Assembly: GCA_041395905.1 (NCBI GenBank)
Contig: JAWKZP010000002.1
Coordinates: 1 to 64,000, forward strand
DNA: 64,000 bases
Direction: 5' to 3'
Source of the DNA: UBA7803 sp041395905
GTDB lineage: Bacteria; Pseudomonadota; Gammaproteobacteria; Pseudomonadales; Azotimanducaceae
Shown here: one piece after another, positions 50,148-59,559 of the stretch
Position numbering within the stretch: position 1 is the first letter of the stretch
Layout of the letters: each line of letters begins with the position of its first letter
The notes under the pieces: model-generated
Seen by the model: the letters and a program-made list of their open reading frames with translations, nothing else
The model's database searches: none
Told to the model about the DNA's origin: nothing
Translations under genes and position numbers: made by a program

Positions 50148-53100
50148 ATGCTGTCGCGTTTCTTCATCGACCGACCCATCTTCGCGTGGGTGATCGCGAT
50201 CTTCATCACTCTGGCCGGCGCGCTCGCCATCGTGCGTCTGCCGGTGGAGCAGTACCCCAGCATCGCGCCGCCGGCCGTGACCATACAGGCCAACTATCCC
50301 GGGGCCTCGGCCGAGACCGCGCAGAACTCCGTCACCCAGGTGATCGAGCAGCAGCTCACCGGCATCGACAACCTGCTCTATTTCTCTGCCACCAGCAGCT
50401 CGTCGGGCCAGGTGCAGATCACGGCCACTTTCGCGGCGGGCACCGACCCCGACATCGCCCAGGTGCAGGTGCAGAACAAGGTGCAGCAGGCCAGCTCGCG
50501 CCTGCCTCTGGAGGTGCAGCAGCAGGGCGTCACCGTGCAGAAGTCCCAGGCCAGCTTTCAGCTGATCGTTGCGCTGTCGGACACCATGGGTCGCTACAAC
50601 AACGTCGACATCTCGGACTACCTCGCCAGCAATCTGCAGGATCCGATATCGCGCGTGCCTGGAGTCGGCGAGGTGCAGGTATTCGGCTCTTCGTACGCGA
50701 TGCGCATCTGGCTCGATCCGTACAAGCTCGTGTCCTACGCCCTGACTCCGGCGGACATCCGCGACGCCGTGCGCGCGCAGAACACCCAGGTTTCCGCCGG
50801 CGAGATCGGCGGCCAGCCGGCGAGCGCCGAGCAGCAGCTCAATGCCACGGTGACGGCACAGAGCCGCCTCAAGACCCCCGAGCAGTTCCGCAACATCATC
50901 CTGAAGAGCTCGCCCGATGGCGCCCTCGTGCGCCTGTCCGACGTCGCCAGGGTCGAGATCGGAGCCGAAAGCTACATGGTGGTGAGCCGCCTGAACGGCC
51001 GCCCGTCCGCCGGCATGCCGGTACGGCTCGCCCCGGGCGCGAACGCGCTGACCACCATCGACGCCGTGAAGGCCCGCGCCACGGAGCTCGCCGCTTCGCT
51101 GCCCGAGGGCATGGAGCTGTCTTTCCCGGTGGACAACACCCGCTTCATCCGGATCTCGATCCGTGAGGTGATCTTCACGCTCATCGAGGCCATCGGTCTG
51201 GTGATCCTGGTGATGTTCCTGTTCCTGCAGAACTGGCGCACCACGCTCATTCCCGCCATCGCCGTGCCGGTGGTGCTGTTCGGCACGTTCGGCGCCCTGG
51301 CCGCGGCCGGTTACTCCATCAACACCCTGACGCTGTTTGCCCTGGTGCTGTCCATCGGGCTTCTGGTGGACGATGCCATCGTCGTGATCGAGAACGTCGA
51401 GCGGGTGATGCGCGAAGAGGGGCTGCCGCCGCGCGAGGCCACCCGTAAATCCATGGGCCAGATCACCGGCGCGCTGATCGCGATCGCCCTGGTGCTGAGC
51501 GCCGTGTTCGTGCCCATGGCATTCTTCGGCGGCTCGACCGGCGTCATCTATCGGCAGTTTTCGGTGACCATCGTCTCGGCCATGATCCTGTCGATCTTCG
51601 TCGCCCTGGTGCTCACGCCGGCGCTGTGCGCCACATTGCTCAAGCCGCTGCCCGCGGACCGCGTCGAGCGGCACGGCTGGTTCTTCACGCGCTTCAATAC
51701 CCTCTTCGAAAGCGGCCGCGAGCGCTACCAGGGTGCCGTGACCCGGCTGCTGAGCTTCCGCAAGTCGTCGCTGGCGGTCTACGGCGTGATCGTCGCGCTC
51801 ATGGTCGTACTGCTCATCCGAATGCCCACCGGATTTCTGCCTCAGGAAGATCAGGGCGGACTGTTCACACCCATCACCCTGCCGGTGGGTGCCATGCAGT
51901 CGCGAACGCTGGAGGTGGCGCGGCAGGTCGAGAAGTTCTATCTGGAGGACGAGAAGGACAACATGCTGTCGCTGTTCATCGTCGCGGGCTTCAGCTTCGC
52001 CGGGCAGGGACAGAACGCCGGCCAGGGATTCATCACTCTGAAGGACTGGGACGAGCGCCCGGGCGCGGAGAACAGCGCCGACGCCATCGTCGGGCGCGCC
52101 ATGCGGACCTTCTCGAAGATCCGCGATGCGCAGATCTTCGCGCTGGTGCCCTCCCCGATTCGTGAGCTCGGCAACTCCACCGGCTTCGACATGCAGCTTC
52201 AGGATCGTGCCGGGCTCGGCCACGAGGCGCTGATGGCGGCGCGCAACCAGCTGCTGCAGCTCGCGCGGCAGGATCCGATTCTCGCCCAGGTCCGTCCCAA
52301 CGGCCTCGACGACACGCCGCAACTGCACGTGGAGATCGATCAGGCCAAAGCCAACGCCCTGGGCGTGTCCCTTGCCGACATCAACTCGACCTTGTCCGCA
52401 GCCTGGGGCGGCTCGTACATCAACGACTTCATCGATCGCGGGCGGGTCAAGCGCGTCTACATGCAGGGCGACGCACCCTTCCGGATGGCACCCGAAGATC
52501 TGAACCGCTGGTACGTGCGATCGAAGTCGGGAACCATGGCCCCGTTCGCGTCGTTCATGACCTGGAGCTGGCAGGAGGGACCGTCGAAGCTGGAGCGCTA
52601 CAACGGCCTGCCGTCCATCAACATCCAGGGCCAGCCAGCGCCTGGGTACAGCACGGGCACCGCCATGGACGAGATGGAAAAGCTGCTCGCGCAGCTGCCG
52701 GACGGCTTCGGCCTGGAGTGGACCGGCGCCTCCTATCAGGAGCGCCTCTCCGGCTCGCAGGCGCCCGCACTCTACGCAATCTCGCTGCTGGTCGTGTTCC
52801 TGTGCCTCGCGGCCCTGTACGAGAGCTGGTCGGTGCCGGTAGCGGTGCTGCTGGTGGTGCCGCTCGGCATCGTCGGCGCCGTGCTCGCGGCGACGCTGCG
52901 CGGGCTGTACAACGACATCTATTTTCAGGTGGGTTTGCTGGCGACCATGGGCCTTGCCGCCAAGAACGCGATTCTGATCGTGGAGTTCGCCGAAGCAGCA
53001 CTGCGCCAGGGCATGGACGCGAAAGCCGCGGTGCTGAGCGCGGCGCGCCTGCGCTTGCGGCCGATCCTGATGACGTCGTTCGCCTTCATTGCCGGCGTGT

Positions 53101-53267
53101 TCCCGCTGGTGGTCGCGACCGGCGCAGGGGCCGCGAGTCAGAACGACATCGGCACCGGCGTGGTGGGCGGCATGATCACCGGCGTGGTGCTGGCCATATT
53201 CCTGGTGCCCGTGTTCTTCGTGGTGGTGCGGGGACGCGCCCGGACCGCGGCGCCGGCCGGCGCCTGA
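50148..53267 (+). CDS. RND multidrug efflux permease (HAE-1, AcrB/MexB type)
   Basis: 1039 residues, the standard HAE-1 length. It opens MLSRFFIDRPIFAWVIAIF and has NYPGASAETAQNSVTQVIEQ in the porter region. The proton relay LLVDDAIVVIENVERV carries the paired aspartates of helix 4. PVDNTRFIRISI, MPTGFLPQEDQGGLF and GLAAKNAILIVEFAEAA are at their usual places. It exports lipophilic drugs, detergents or bile-like compounds using the proton gradient. No outer-membrane factor (tolC/oprM type) or regulator is encoded on either side, so it must use a channel from elsewhere. Confidence 0.96.
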   Translation: MLSRFFIDRPIFAWVIAIFITLAGALAIVRLPVEQYPSIAPPAVTIQANYPGASAETAQNSVTQVIEQQLTGIDNLLYFSATSSSSGQVQITATFAAGTDPDIAQVQVQNKVQQASSRLPLEVQQQGVTVQKSQASFQLIVALSDTMGRYNNVDISDYLASNLQDPISRVPGVGEVQVFGSSYAMRIWLDPYKLVSYALTPADIRDAVRAQNTQVSAGEIGGQPASAEQQLNATVTAQSRLKTPEQFRNIILKSSPDGALVRLSDVARVEIGAESYMVVSRLNGRPSAGMPVRLAPGANALTTIDAVKARATELAASLPEGMELSFPVDNTRFIRISIREVIFTLIEAIGLVILVMFLFLQNWRTTLIPAIAVPVVLFGTFGALAAAGYSINTLTLFALVLSIGLLVDDAIVVIENVERVMREEGLPPREATRKSMGQITGALIAIALVLSAVFVPMAFFGGSTGVIYRQFSVTIVSAMILSIFVALVLTPALCATLLKPLPADRVERHGWFFTRFNTLFESGRERYQGAVTRLLSFRKSSLAVYGVIVALMVVLLIRMPTGFLPQEDQGGLFTPITLPVGAMQSRTLEVARQVEKFYLEDEKDNMLSLFIVAGFSFAGQGQNAGQGFITLKDWDERPGAENSADAIVGRAMRTFSKIRDAQIFALVPSPIRELGNSTGFDMQLQDRAGLGHEALMAARNQLLQLARQDPILAQVRPNGLDDTPQLHVEIDQAKANALGVSLADINSTLSAAWGGSYINDFIDRGRVKRVYMQGDAPFRMAPEDLNRWYVRSKSGTMAPFASFMTWSWQEGPSKLERYNGLPSINIQGQPAPGYSTGTAMDEMEKLLAQLPDGFGLEWTGASYQERLSGSQAPALYAISLLVVFLCLAALYESWSVPVAVLLVVPLGIVGAVLAATLRGLYNDIYFQVGLLATMGLAAKNAILIVEFAEAALRQGMDAKAAVLSAARLRLRPILMTSFAFIAGVFPLVVATGAGAASQNDIGTGVVGGMITGVVLAIFLVPVFFVVVRGRARTAAPAGA

Positions 53268-53312
53268 CAGCCACGGCGGCGCGCCCGGATGCTCTCGCGC
53301 CGGGCCGCCGGG

Positions 53313-54788
53313 CTAGTGGATGGCCCACAACATGGCGGCCAGGCGCCGCGCGGTGCGCAGCACGGACGTATCCCGAGCACCCTGGCGCAGCCTCGCCAGC
53401 GCCGCCGCATCGAGCCACACCCCGCGGATCATCACGGCTTCGGGCTGTTCGAGCACGCTGACGTCGCGCAAAGGATCCTGCGCCACCAGCAGCAGGTTGG
53501 CGCGGAACCCGGGCGCCACCTGGCCGCGATCCGGGAGGCCCAGCGCCGGGCCGGCCACGGCCGTTGCCGTGGCGATGGCCTCGTGGGCCGTGAGACCGGA
53601 CTCGACGAGCAGCTCCAGCTCCCGGGTCATCGACGATCCCGGGATGTTGGTGAAGATACCGGCGTCGGTGCCCGCGATCAGCGGCACGCCCGCCTGATGC
53701 AGCATCAGCGTCGCCTGGCGGTAGAACACCGCCCGGGGCGCCTCACGTGCCTCCGGGTCCTGCGCGCTCCAGAATTCCTGGTTGCCCGCTTCGAACCACT
53801 GCAGCAGCGGATTGAGCGTCTCGGTGCCGGGACGGTGCAGATAGGCCCCCCTGGAGCTGGCAACGCGGACCAGGTTGTCATGAGCGATCAGCGTGGGCGT
53901 CACCACCACACCAGCGCGTGCGATACGCCCCGCGAGTTCCCGCATGGCCACCGGATCGAGCCGGTCGCGCAGGCCGTGCCAGACGATGGACTCGACGTGC
54001 TCGATGGTCTGGTAGCCGTCGTCCAGCACGTCCTCGAACGGGATCGCGAACGGCCGATCGTATGGCACACCTTCGCCCCGGAACCCTTCCGCCGTGTGCC
54101 CGACGTAGTTCATGCCGAGCTTGTGGGCTTCGTCCCGGATCGCGTCGTAGGCTTCTCGATTCAGATTGGAATAGAGCTTCAGCGTGCGGTAGCCGGCAGC
54201 GTACTGGGCACGAACGGCAGCGCGGGCGTCGTCGGCCGTGACCACGAGCTGATGGATCCGCTGCTGGTTCGGGCCCGGGCTGTTGAGGATCGGTCCGGTG
54301 GTGAGGAAGTCCGGGCCGAGCAGCTCGCCCTGCTCGATCCGTCTGGCCAGATCCAGATGAAACGGCATGCCCCCCATGTTGCGTACCGACGTCACGCCAT
54401 GAGCCAGATAGCCGCACAGCTCCGCTTCGTCCCACAGGTGCACATGGGCATCGATGAGGCCCGGCAGCAGCGTCTGCCCGGCCGCATCGACCACGAGCAC
54501 GTCGGTGCCGGTATCCAGGACGTCCGGCGGCCCGACGGCACGGATGACGCCATCGACGACCAGCACCGAGTTTCCCGTCTGCACCTCCGGAGCGCCCGGA
54601 ACCATGGAGACGATGCGCGCGTTGTCGATCCTGATCCTGGACGGGACCTCCGCGGGCGGCGCGAGCGCGGCCGGAAATCCCGTCGTCGCGAACCCTAGCC
54701 ACGCAGACAGTGCCGCGACAATCACCGTCACGACCAGGGCCGTCGATATCCTGCCGCGGGCACGGCTGTGCGTTGCGCGGTGTACCAT
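53313..54788 (-). CDS. Membrane-anchored amidohydrolase at the end of the arn operon
   Basis: 491 residues. An N-terminal basic stretch and one hydrophobic segment (about 14-38, STALVVTVIVAALSAWLG) suggest a signal anchor and export. The rest is a metal-dependent amidohydrolase: ILPGLIDAHVHLWD-like start (LLPGLIDAHVHLWD, HxH), HTAEGF and IEHVES for further histidines, and GVPLIAGTDAGIF for the final aspartate. The stop of the arnF-like gene lies one base before its ATG, with GGGAG spanning that stop, so it is translated from the arn transcript. No arn operon I know of carries such a gene. Its substrate is unknown; imidazolonepropionase-like dipeptidases are the closest general class. Confidence 0.86.
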   Translation of the reverse strand: MVHRATHSRARGRISTALVVTVIVAALSAWLGFATTGFPAALAPPAEVPSRIRIDNARIVSMVPGAPEVQTGNSVLVVDGVIRAVGPPDVLDTGTDVLVVDAAGQTLLPGLIDAHVHLWDEAELCGYLAHGVTSVRNMGGMPFHLDLARRIEQGELLGPDFLTTGPILNSPGPNQQRIHQLVVTADDARAAVRAQYAAGYRTLKLYSNLNREAYDAIRDEAHKLGMNYVGHTAEGFRGEGVPYDRPFAIPFEDVLDDGYQTIEHVESIVWHGLRDRLDPVAMRELAGRIARAGVVVTPTLIAHDNLVRVASSRGAYLHRPGTETLNPLLQWFEAGNQEFWSAQDPEAREAPRAVFYRQATLMLHQAGVPLIAGTDAGIFTNIPGSSMTRELELLVESGLTAHEAIATATAVAGPALGLPDRGQVAPGFRANLLLVAQDPLRDVSVLEQPEAVMIRGVWLDAAALARLRQGARDTSVLRTARRLAAMLWAIH

Positions 54789-54789
54789 C

Positions 54790-55215
54790 TCAGCTCTCCC
54801 TGTGTCCGATCCCGCTCCAGGCAACGGTTGCGTTGCCGAGCACGATCAGCACGATACCGAGCAATCGTTCGAGGTCAAATGATTCCTGCAGGCCGGGCGC
54901 CCACGCGGCCGCCGCGAATACCAGCAGGAAGCTCAGGCTCAGGGTCGGATAGGCCACGCTCACCGGCAGCCGCGCCAGCGTCCCAAGCCAGGCAAGCATC
55001 GAGCACCCGTAGCAGAACGCACCGACGGCCAGCAGCGCGATCCACCTGAGCACTTCGACGGACCAGGGCCAGCGCAACAACACCGCGCAGGAACCCGGCA
55101 GCAGATCAGGCGCCATGGCGAGCTTCAGCACGAGCTGCGCTACCGAAACCAGCACGACGCTCGTAGCCAGAAAAGCCAGGCCCGTACGTGCGCGGCTGCC
55201 GGCGTTCGCCAGCAT
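54790..55215 (-). CDS. arnF: Ara4N-phosphoundecaprenol flippase subunit ArnF-like
   Basis: 141 residues, four membrane helices, half the size of an EamA transporter (SMR-like). YPTLSLSFLLVFAAAAWAPGLQ and the final ERLLGIVLIVLGNATVAWSG match the last helices of ArnE/ArnF. The ATG overlaps the stop of the preceding arnE-like gene (TGATG). ArnE and ArnF together are thought to flip undecaprenyl-phosphate-L-Ara4N to the periplasmic face for ArnT. Which of the two is E and which F is assigned by order only. Confidence 0.8.
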   Translation of the reverse strand: MLANAGSRARTGLAFLATSVVLVSVAQLVLKLAMAPDLLPGSCAVLLRWPWSVEVLRWIALLAVGAFCYGCSMLAWLGTLARLPVSVAYPTLSLSFLLVFAAAAWAPGLQESFDLERLLGIVLIVLGNATVAWSGIGHRES

Positions 55216-55580
55216 CAGCTCGAGGACACCAGGAAAAGACCGGCCACGATGAGCGCGACGCCCAGCCAGCGGCTGGTCGGCACCCGCTCGCCGAACTTCA
55301 AGCGCGCCACCACCAGCATCGCCACATAGTTGGCTCCCAGCAGCGGGTAGGCCTTGCCGACAGGCATGTCCGCCAGTACGGCCAGCCAGCTCAGCAGGGC
55401 GCCGGCCAGGCACGCGACGGCGCCCCAGAACAACGGCGCGCCAAGGTAGTAACGCCAGGACGGAAGGCTGCCGGTCAGCGGCGCACGGGTCGCGAGCAGC
55501 TTCTGCAGCGTCTGTCCGAGCACGGTCAGCGCAATGGTGACGGCAACCCAGAGCCAGGTGATCGATTGCGCAGCCGCCAT
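55215..55580 (-). CDS. arnE: Ara4N-phosphoundecaprenol flippase subunit ArnE-like
   Basis: 121 residues, four membrane helices. TVLGQTLQKLLATRAP at the start and AYPLLGANYVAMLVVARLKFGERVPTSRWLG-type ending (key residues A-Y-P-L and G-E) are typical of the small EamA/ArnE proteins. Its ATG overlaps the arnB stop (TGATG), and its own stop overlaps the next gene in the same way. It is expected to pair with the following gene product as a heterodimeric flippase in the inner membrane. Confidence 0.82.
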   Translation of the reverse strand: MAAAQSITWLWVAVTIALTVLGQTLQKLLATRAPLTGSLPSWRYYLGAPLFWGAVACLAGALLSWLAVLADMPVGKAYPLLGANYVAMLVVARLKFGERVPTSRWLGVALIVAGLFLVSSS

Positions 55581-56725
55581 CAGCCGGCCAGCACTGCCTT
55601 GATCGCCGCCACGACCCTGTCCACGTCGGCGAAGGTCATGGCCGGAAACAGCGGCAGCGAGCAGATGCGCTCCGAGTTCCAGCGGGTGTGCGGCAGATCG
55701 CGCGCCCGCGCCGGCGGGTGTTCGCGGTAGTAGCGCTGCAGATGCACGGCACGGAAGTGGATGCCGCAACCTATGCCGTGGCTTTTCATGGCTTCGATGA
55801 AGGCATCGCGACCGAGGGGCCCGCCGACGACGCGCACCACGAACAGGTGCCAGGCGTGCTCATGTGGCCAGGCCGGCGGCTGCAGCGGCCGAACCTCGTC
55901 GATGTCCGCAAGCCGGCTCAGGTAATGCTCGGCAAGCGCCCGACGCTGCGCGTTGATCGCATCGAGGCGGCCGAACTGGCTGAGCGCCAGCGCCGCGCAC
56001 AGATCCGGCAGGTTGTACTTGAACCCGGGCTCGTGCACTTCCGCCTGCGGTGCGCGCCCCTGGCTGTGACGCTCGTGGCTGTCCATGCCCAGCCCGTGAA
56101 AGCGCAGCCGCCGCAGCCGCTCGGCCAGCGCGTCGTCGTCCGTGACCACCACCCCGCCTTCGGCCGCGGTCACGTTCTTGATGGCCTGCAGCGAAAATAT
56201 GGCCGTGCCTTCGCTACCGATCGCCTGCCCCCCGTAACGGGCGCCGAGCACGTGCGCAGCATCCTCCACCAGCGGCAGGCCGCGCCGTGCGGCCAGCGCC
56301 CGGATCGGATCCAGGTCCAGCGGCGCGCCCGCAAAGTGCACGGGTATCAGCGCGCGGGTGCGCTCGCTCACGAGCGAATCCAGCTCCTCAGCGCCTACCA
56401 TGAGCGTGTCTGCATCGACATCGGCAAACACCGGCTCCGCCCCGGCGAGCCGGATCAGGTTCACGGTCGAAACCCAGGTCATCGACGGTGTGATCACCTC
56501 GTCGCCGGGGCCGATGCCCAGTGCGTGCAGATAGAGGTGCATGGCCCCGGTCGCTGACGCGACCGCAACGGCGTGGCGGCACCCCAGCCGCTCACGGAAA
56601 GCGGTTTCGAGCTCGGCACTCCTGGGCCCGGTAGTGATCCAGCCGGAGTTCAGCACGTCGACCACGGCCGCAATGTCCTCGGCTCTGATGTCAGGCCGGC
56701 AGAACGGCAGAAACGCTTCGCTCAT
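55580..56725 (-). CDS. arnB: UDP-4-amino-4-deoxy-L-arabinose aminotransferase
   Basis: 381 residues of the DegT/DnrJ/EryC1 aminotransferase family. The PLP-binding lysine is Lys183 in IFSLQAIKNVTAAEGG, and Asp155 in LVEDAAHVLGARYGG contacts the cofactor ring nitrogen. FLPFCRPDI and NSGWITTGPRS open the protein, as in ArnB, and the C-terminal part includes GIHFRAVHLQRYYRE. ArnB transfers an amino group from glutamate to UDP-4-keto-arabinose. The ATG at 56725 follows AGGAGCGAG and overlaps the arnD stop. It is sixth in this operon, although first in E. coli. Confidence 0.95.
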   Translation of the reverse strand: MSEAFLPFCRPDIRAEDIAAVVDVLNSGWITTGPRSAELETAFRERLGCRHAVAVASATGAMHLYLHALGIGPGDEVITPSMTWVSTVNLIRLAGAEPVFADVDADTLMVGAEELDSLVSERTRALIPVHFAGAPLDLDPIRALAARRGLPLVEDAAHVLGARYGGQAIGSEGTAIFSLQAIKNVTAAEGGVVVTDDDALAERLRRLRFHGLGMDSHERHSQGRAPQAEVHEPGFKYNLPDLCAALALSQFGRLDAINAQRRALAEHYLSRLADIDEVRPLQPPAWPHEHAWHLFVVRVVGGPLGRDAFIEAMKSHGIGCGIHFRAVHLQRYYREHPPARARDLPHTRWNSERICSLPLFPAMTFADVDRVVAAIKAVLAG

Positions 56726-57678
56726 CAAGCTCGCTCCTGTGAGGATCCGTTTGCGATCGCACCGGCGCAGGCCAGTCGACCGGAGCGACCGGGTACGCTG
56801 CCCCAGATGACTTCCCGCCTCGGCAGCGCGGCCGCGTCCAGGGTAGCGAAGGTATCGCCCAGGGTTCCGAGGCGATAGCCCTGCCCGCTCCAGCCCGCCA
56901 GCAGGTCGCGAAACACGCCACGCAGCTTCATACCTTCGAGCTCGGCGTGCAGCGTGTACACCTGGGAGCGGCGGACGTCTGCAGTGAGCCCCAGCAGGTG
57001 TGCCGCCAGCGTCGACTGGTCGAGGCCGGGGAGCCCCAGCAGCTCATCCAGCGTCGGCAACGTCGTGGGAATCTGGACGCAACGCGATGCGATCCCGTCC
57101 ATGACCGGGCGAAACGGCCCTTCGCCGCGCACGTCGCTTGCGTAACGCAGACCAAACGCATCTTCCGCGGCGAGCGCATGGCCGTTGATCTGCCAGCCCG
57201 CGGCTCCCGCCGTGGCCGGGTCGACGCCCAGCGCGTCGCGCAGGCCATCCCACGCCAACTGCATCTGACGCCAGGTCCAGTCATGCCCGCGACGCGCGAC
57301 CTTGTCCTGCCAGAGCACGTGATCGTACGCGTGCACTCCGACTTCGTGCCCCGCATCGAGCGCCGCGCGCATGATCTGCCCCGCGCGCCGCGCGATGTGC
57401 GGCCCCGGCAGCAGCACCCCGTAGAGCAGCGTCTTCACGCCGTAGTGGCTGGCGACGGACGTGCGCCGCACTTTGCTCAGAAATCCGGGCCGCAGCACCC
57501 GGCGCAGGGCCCGACCGGTATGGTCCGGCCCGATGCTGAACAGCAGCGTTGCGTGCAGGTCGAATTCCGCCAGCAGCTCCAGCAGCGCCGGAACGCCTTC
57601 CAGGGTGCCGCGATAGGTATCCACATCCACCTTGAGGGCCAGGTGCGGCGGCGCGCATCGATCCGCGCGATCGCTCAC
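56725..57678 (-). CDS. arnD: 4-deoxy-4-formamido-L-arabinose-phosphoundecaprenol deformylase
   Basis: 317 residues from GTG 57678, which overlaps the stop of the formyltransferase gene (GTGA). It is a polysaccharide deacetylase (NodB) fold with ALKVDVDTYRG (catalytic and metal Asp), GHEVGVHAYDHVLWQD (metal histidines) and GWQINGHALAAEDAFG. ArnD removes the formyl group from undecaprenyl-phosphate-Ara4FN, making the pathway irreversible. It ends on the arnB start. A longer frame upstream has no family support. Confidence 0.94.
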   Translation of the reverse strand: MSDRADRCAPPHLALKVDVDTYRGTLEGVPALLELLAEFDLHATLLFSIGPDHTGRALRRVLRPGFLSKVRRTSVASHYGVKTLLYGVLLPGPHIARRAGQIMRAALDAGHEVGVHAYDHVLWQDKVARRGHDWTWRQMQLAWDGLRDALGVDPATAGAAGWQINGHALAAEDAFGLRYASDVRGEGPFRPVMDGIASRCVQIPTTLPTLDELLGLPGLDQSTLAAHLLGLTADVRRSQVYTLHAELEGMKLRGVFRDLLAGWSGQGYRLGTLGDTFATLDAAALPRREVIWGSVPGRSGRLACAGAIANGSSQERA

Positions 57679-58604
57679 GACAGCACCAGCTCCGCACCGA
57701 ACAGCGCCCGGAAACCCGACGCCTCGAGCGCGGCATCCCGCAAACGCAGGCCGAGCACGCGGATACGCTCGCCATCGCGGCAATCCACCCAGAAGACATC
57801 GTCCTGCACATACAGGCGTGGTCCGCGACCGAGCGCGGGCAGACCGCGGTAGTAGCTGCCCAGCAGCAGCAGCCGCCCTGCGGGAATGTCGGTGAAGGCG
57901 CCGGGGAACGGCGGTGCCACCGCCCGGATCAGATCATGGACGGCGCGGGCCGGCTGACTCCAGTCGATGCGACCGTCTGCCGGCGTGCGGCGCCCGAAAT
58001 AGCTGGCGGCGGCGGCATCCTGGGGTTGCTCGGTGGCGCTGCCGTCGAGCAGCGCCGGCACGCTGCGCAGCAGCAGCGCTTCGGCCGCGCAGGCGATCTT
58101 GCGCGCCACGTCGAGCGCCGTGTCGTTCGGCAGGATGGCGACCGCCTGGCGATCCACCACCGCGCCCGCGTCCGCGCGCAGCGTCATCCGGTGCAGCGTC
58201 ACGCCCGTCTGTGTCTCGCCGTTGATGATCGCCCAGTTGAGCGGCGCCCGCCCGCGATAACGCGGCAGCAGCGAGCCGTGCAGGTTGTAGGCACCGCGGC
58301 GCGCGCCGGCGAGCAGCTCGGCGCCCAGCAGCTGCCGGTAATACAGCGAGAACAGGAAGTCCGCATCGGCGCCCTGCACCTGCTGTACCACGCTTTCGAC
58401 GTTGGCATCCGGCGGCGCGATCACCGGAATCCCGTGCAGGCGCGCCAGCTCAGCGACGCTCGCGAACCAGCTCTGCTCCTGCGGATCGTCCTCGTGGGTC
58501 ACGACCAGGCGCACGTCGATGCCTGCCGCCAGAAGTGCGGCCAGCCCGCGCACGCCGACCTCGGAGTAGGCGAACACCACGGCGCTGCCGGCGGCTCCCG
58601 TCAT
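57675..58604 (-). CDS. arnA: UDP-L-Ara4N formyltransferase, stand-alone ArnA N-terminal half
   Basis: 309 residues, only the formyltransferase half of the usual two-domain ArnA (about 660 residues). Catalytic residues are Asn107 and His109 in YNLHGSLLPRYRGRAPLNW and Asp145 in LRADAGAVVDR. These match Asn102, His104 and Asp140 of E. coli ArnA with a constant offset of five. It formylates UDP-L-Ara4N using N10-formyl-tetrahydrofolate. The decarboxylase half is encoded at 61248-62294, with arnT and arnC in between. Its ATG overlaps the arnC stop (ATGA). Confidence 0.93.
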   Translation of the reverse strand: MTGAAGSAVVFAYSEVGVRGLAALLAAGIDVRLVVTHEDDPQEQSWFASVAELARLHGIPVIAPPDANVESVVQQVQGADADFLFSLYYRQLLGAELLAGARRGAYNLHGSLLPRYRGRAPLNWAIINGETQTGVTLHRMTLRADAGAVVDRQAVAILPNDTALDVARKIACAAEALLLRSVPALLDGSATEQPQDAAAASYFGRRTPADGRIDWSQPARAVHDLIRAVAPPFPGAFTDIPAGRLLLLGSYYRGLPALGRGPRLYVQDDVFWVDCRDGERIRVLGLRLRDAALEASGFRALFGAELVLS

Positions 58605-59557
58605 GGCTGCTGCGACGTCTCGTCGTCACCGCCGAGCTCCAGCACCGAGGCAACCAGATAGCGCGGGCGATGCCGCACCTCGGCGTAGATTCGACCGACG
58701 TACTCGCCCAGCAGGCCTACGGCGAACAGCAGCAGGCCGATCATGAAGAACGCGATGGCGAACAGCGTGAACACGCCTTCCACCTCGGGACCCACCACCA
58801 GCCGGCGGATCAGCAGGTAAGCCACGAACAGCAGCGACAGAAAGGAAATGGTCATGCCCGCCACCGAGAACACCTGCAGCGGCACGATGGAGAATCCGGT
58901 CATCAGATCGAAATTCAGATGGATGAGCTTGAACAGGGAGTACTTGGACTCCCCCGCCGCCCGCGGACGGTGCTGCACCACGATCTCGGTAGGCCGGTTG
59001 GCGTAGAGATACGCGAGCGCCGGGATGAAGGTCTGCGACTCGTTGGAGGCGACGACGGCGCGCACGATGTCCTGATGATAGCCGCGCAGCATGCAGCCCT
59101 GATCGCTGATGCGCACGCTGGTGATCTGCTCGCGCAGCCGGTTCATGGCGCGCGATGCCAGGCGCCGCCAGGCCCGGTCGTGCCGCTCGGCCCGGATGGT
59201 TCCCACATAGTCGTGGCCCGCTTCCAGCGCCGCCACCAGCGCCGGAATTTCCTCCGGCGGGTTCTGCAGGTCGGCGTCCAGCGTGACGACGTAACGCCCG
59301 CGGGTACGGCTGAACCCCGCGAGAATCGCGGCGTGCTGGCCGGCATTGGCGCGCAGCAGCACCACCCGCGTGACGTCGGGGCGCCGCTCGAAGGCGCCGC
59401 GCAGCAATGCCACGGACCGGTCGCGGCTGCCGTCGTCCACGAACACCACCTCATAGGAACGCCCCAGGGCGTCGAGCACCGGATACAGCGCCTCGAACAG
59501 CGCCGGCAGCACCGCCTCCTCGTTGAAGACCGGAATGACGATGGAAACGTCCGGCAT
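58601..59557 (-). CDS. arnC: Undecaprenyl-phosphate 4-deoxy-4-formamido-L-arabinose transferase
   Basis: 318 residues, a GT-A family 2 glycosyltransferase. VSIVIPVFNEEAVLPALFEA starts it, EVVFVDDGSRDRS and TLDADLQNPPEEIP carry the donor-binding aspartates, and YSLFKLIHLNFDLMTGFS precedes two C-terminal membrane helices. ArnC puts Ara4FN on undecaprenyl phosphate at the cytoplasmic face. ATG 59557 is chosen because GGGGAGG lies 6-7 bases upstream. It starts two bases after the arnT stop. Confidence 0.94.
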   Translation of the reverse strand: MPDVSIVIPVFNEEAVLPALFEALYPVLDALGRSYEVVFVDDGSRDRSVALLRGAFERRPDVTRVVLLRANAGQHAAILAGFSRTRGRYVVTLDADLQNPPEEIPALVAALEAGHDYVGTIRAERHDRAWRRLASRAMNRLREQITSVRISDQGCMLRGYHQDIVRAVVASNESQTFIPALAYLYANRPTEIVVQHRPRAAGESKYSLFKLIHLNFDLMTGFSIVPLQVFSVAGMTISFLSLLFVAYLLIRRLVVGPEVEGVFTLFAIAFFMIGLLLFAVGLLGEYVGRIYAEVRHRPRYLVASVLELGGDDETSQQP

Positions 59558-59559
59558 GG

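Noticed and set aside
50139..52328. Minus-strand open frame of about 729 codons opposite the RND permease
   Set aside because: Shadow of the permease gene. Low-complexity His/Asp/Arg-rich translation, no recognisable motif, no ribosome-binding site.
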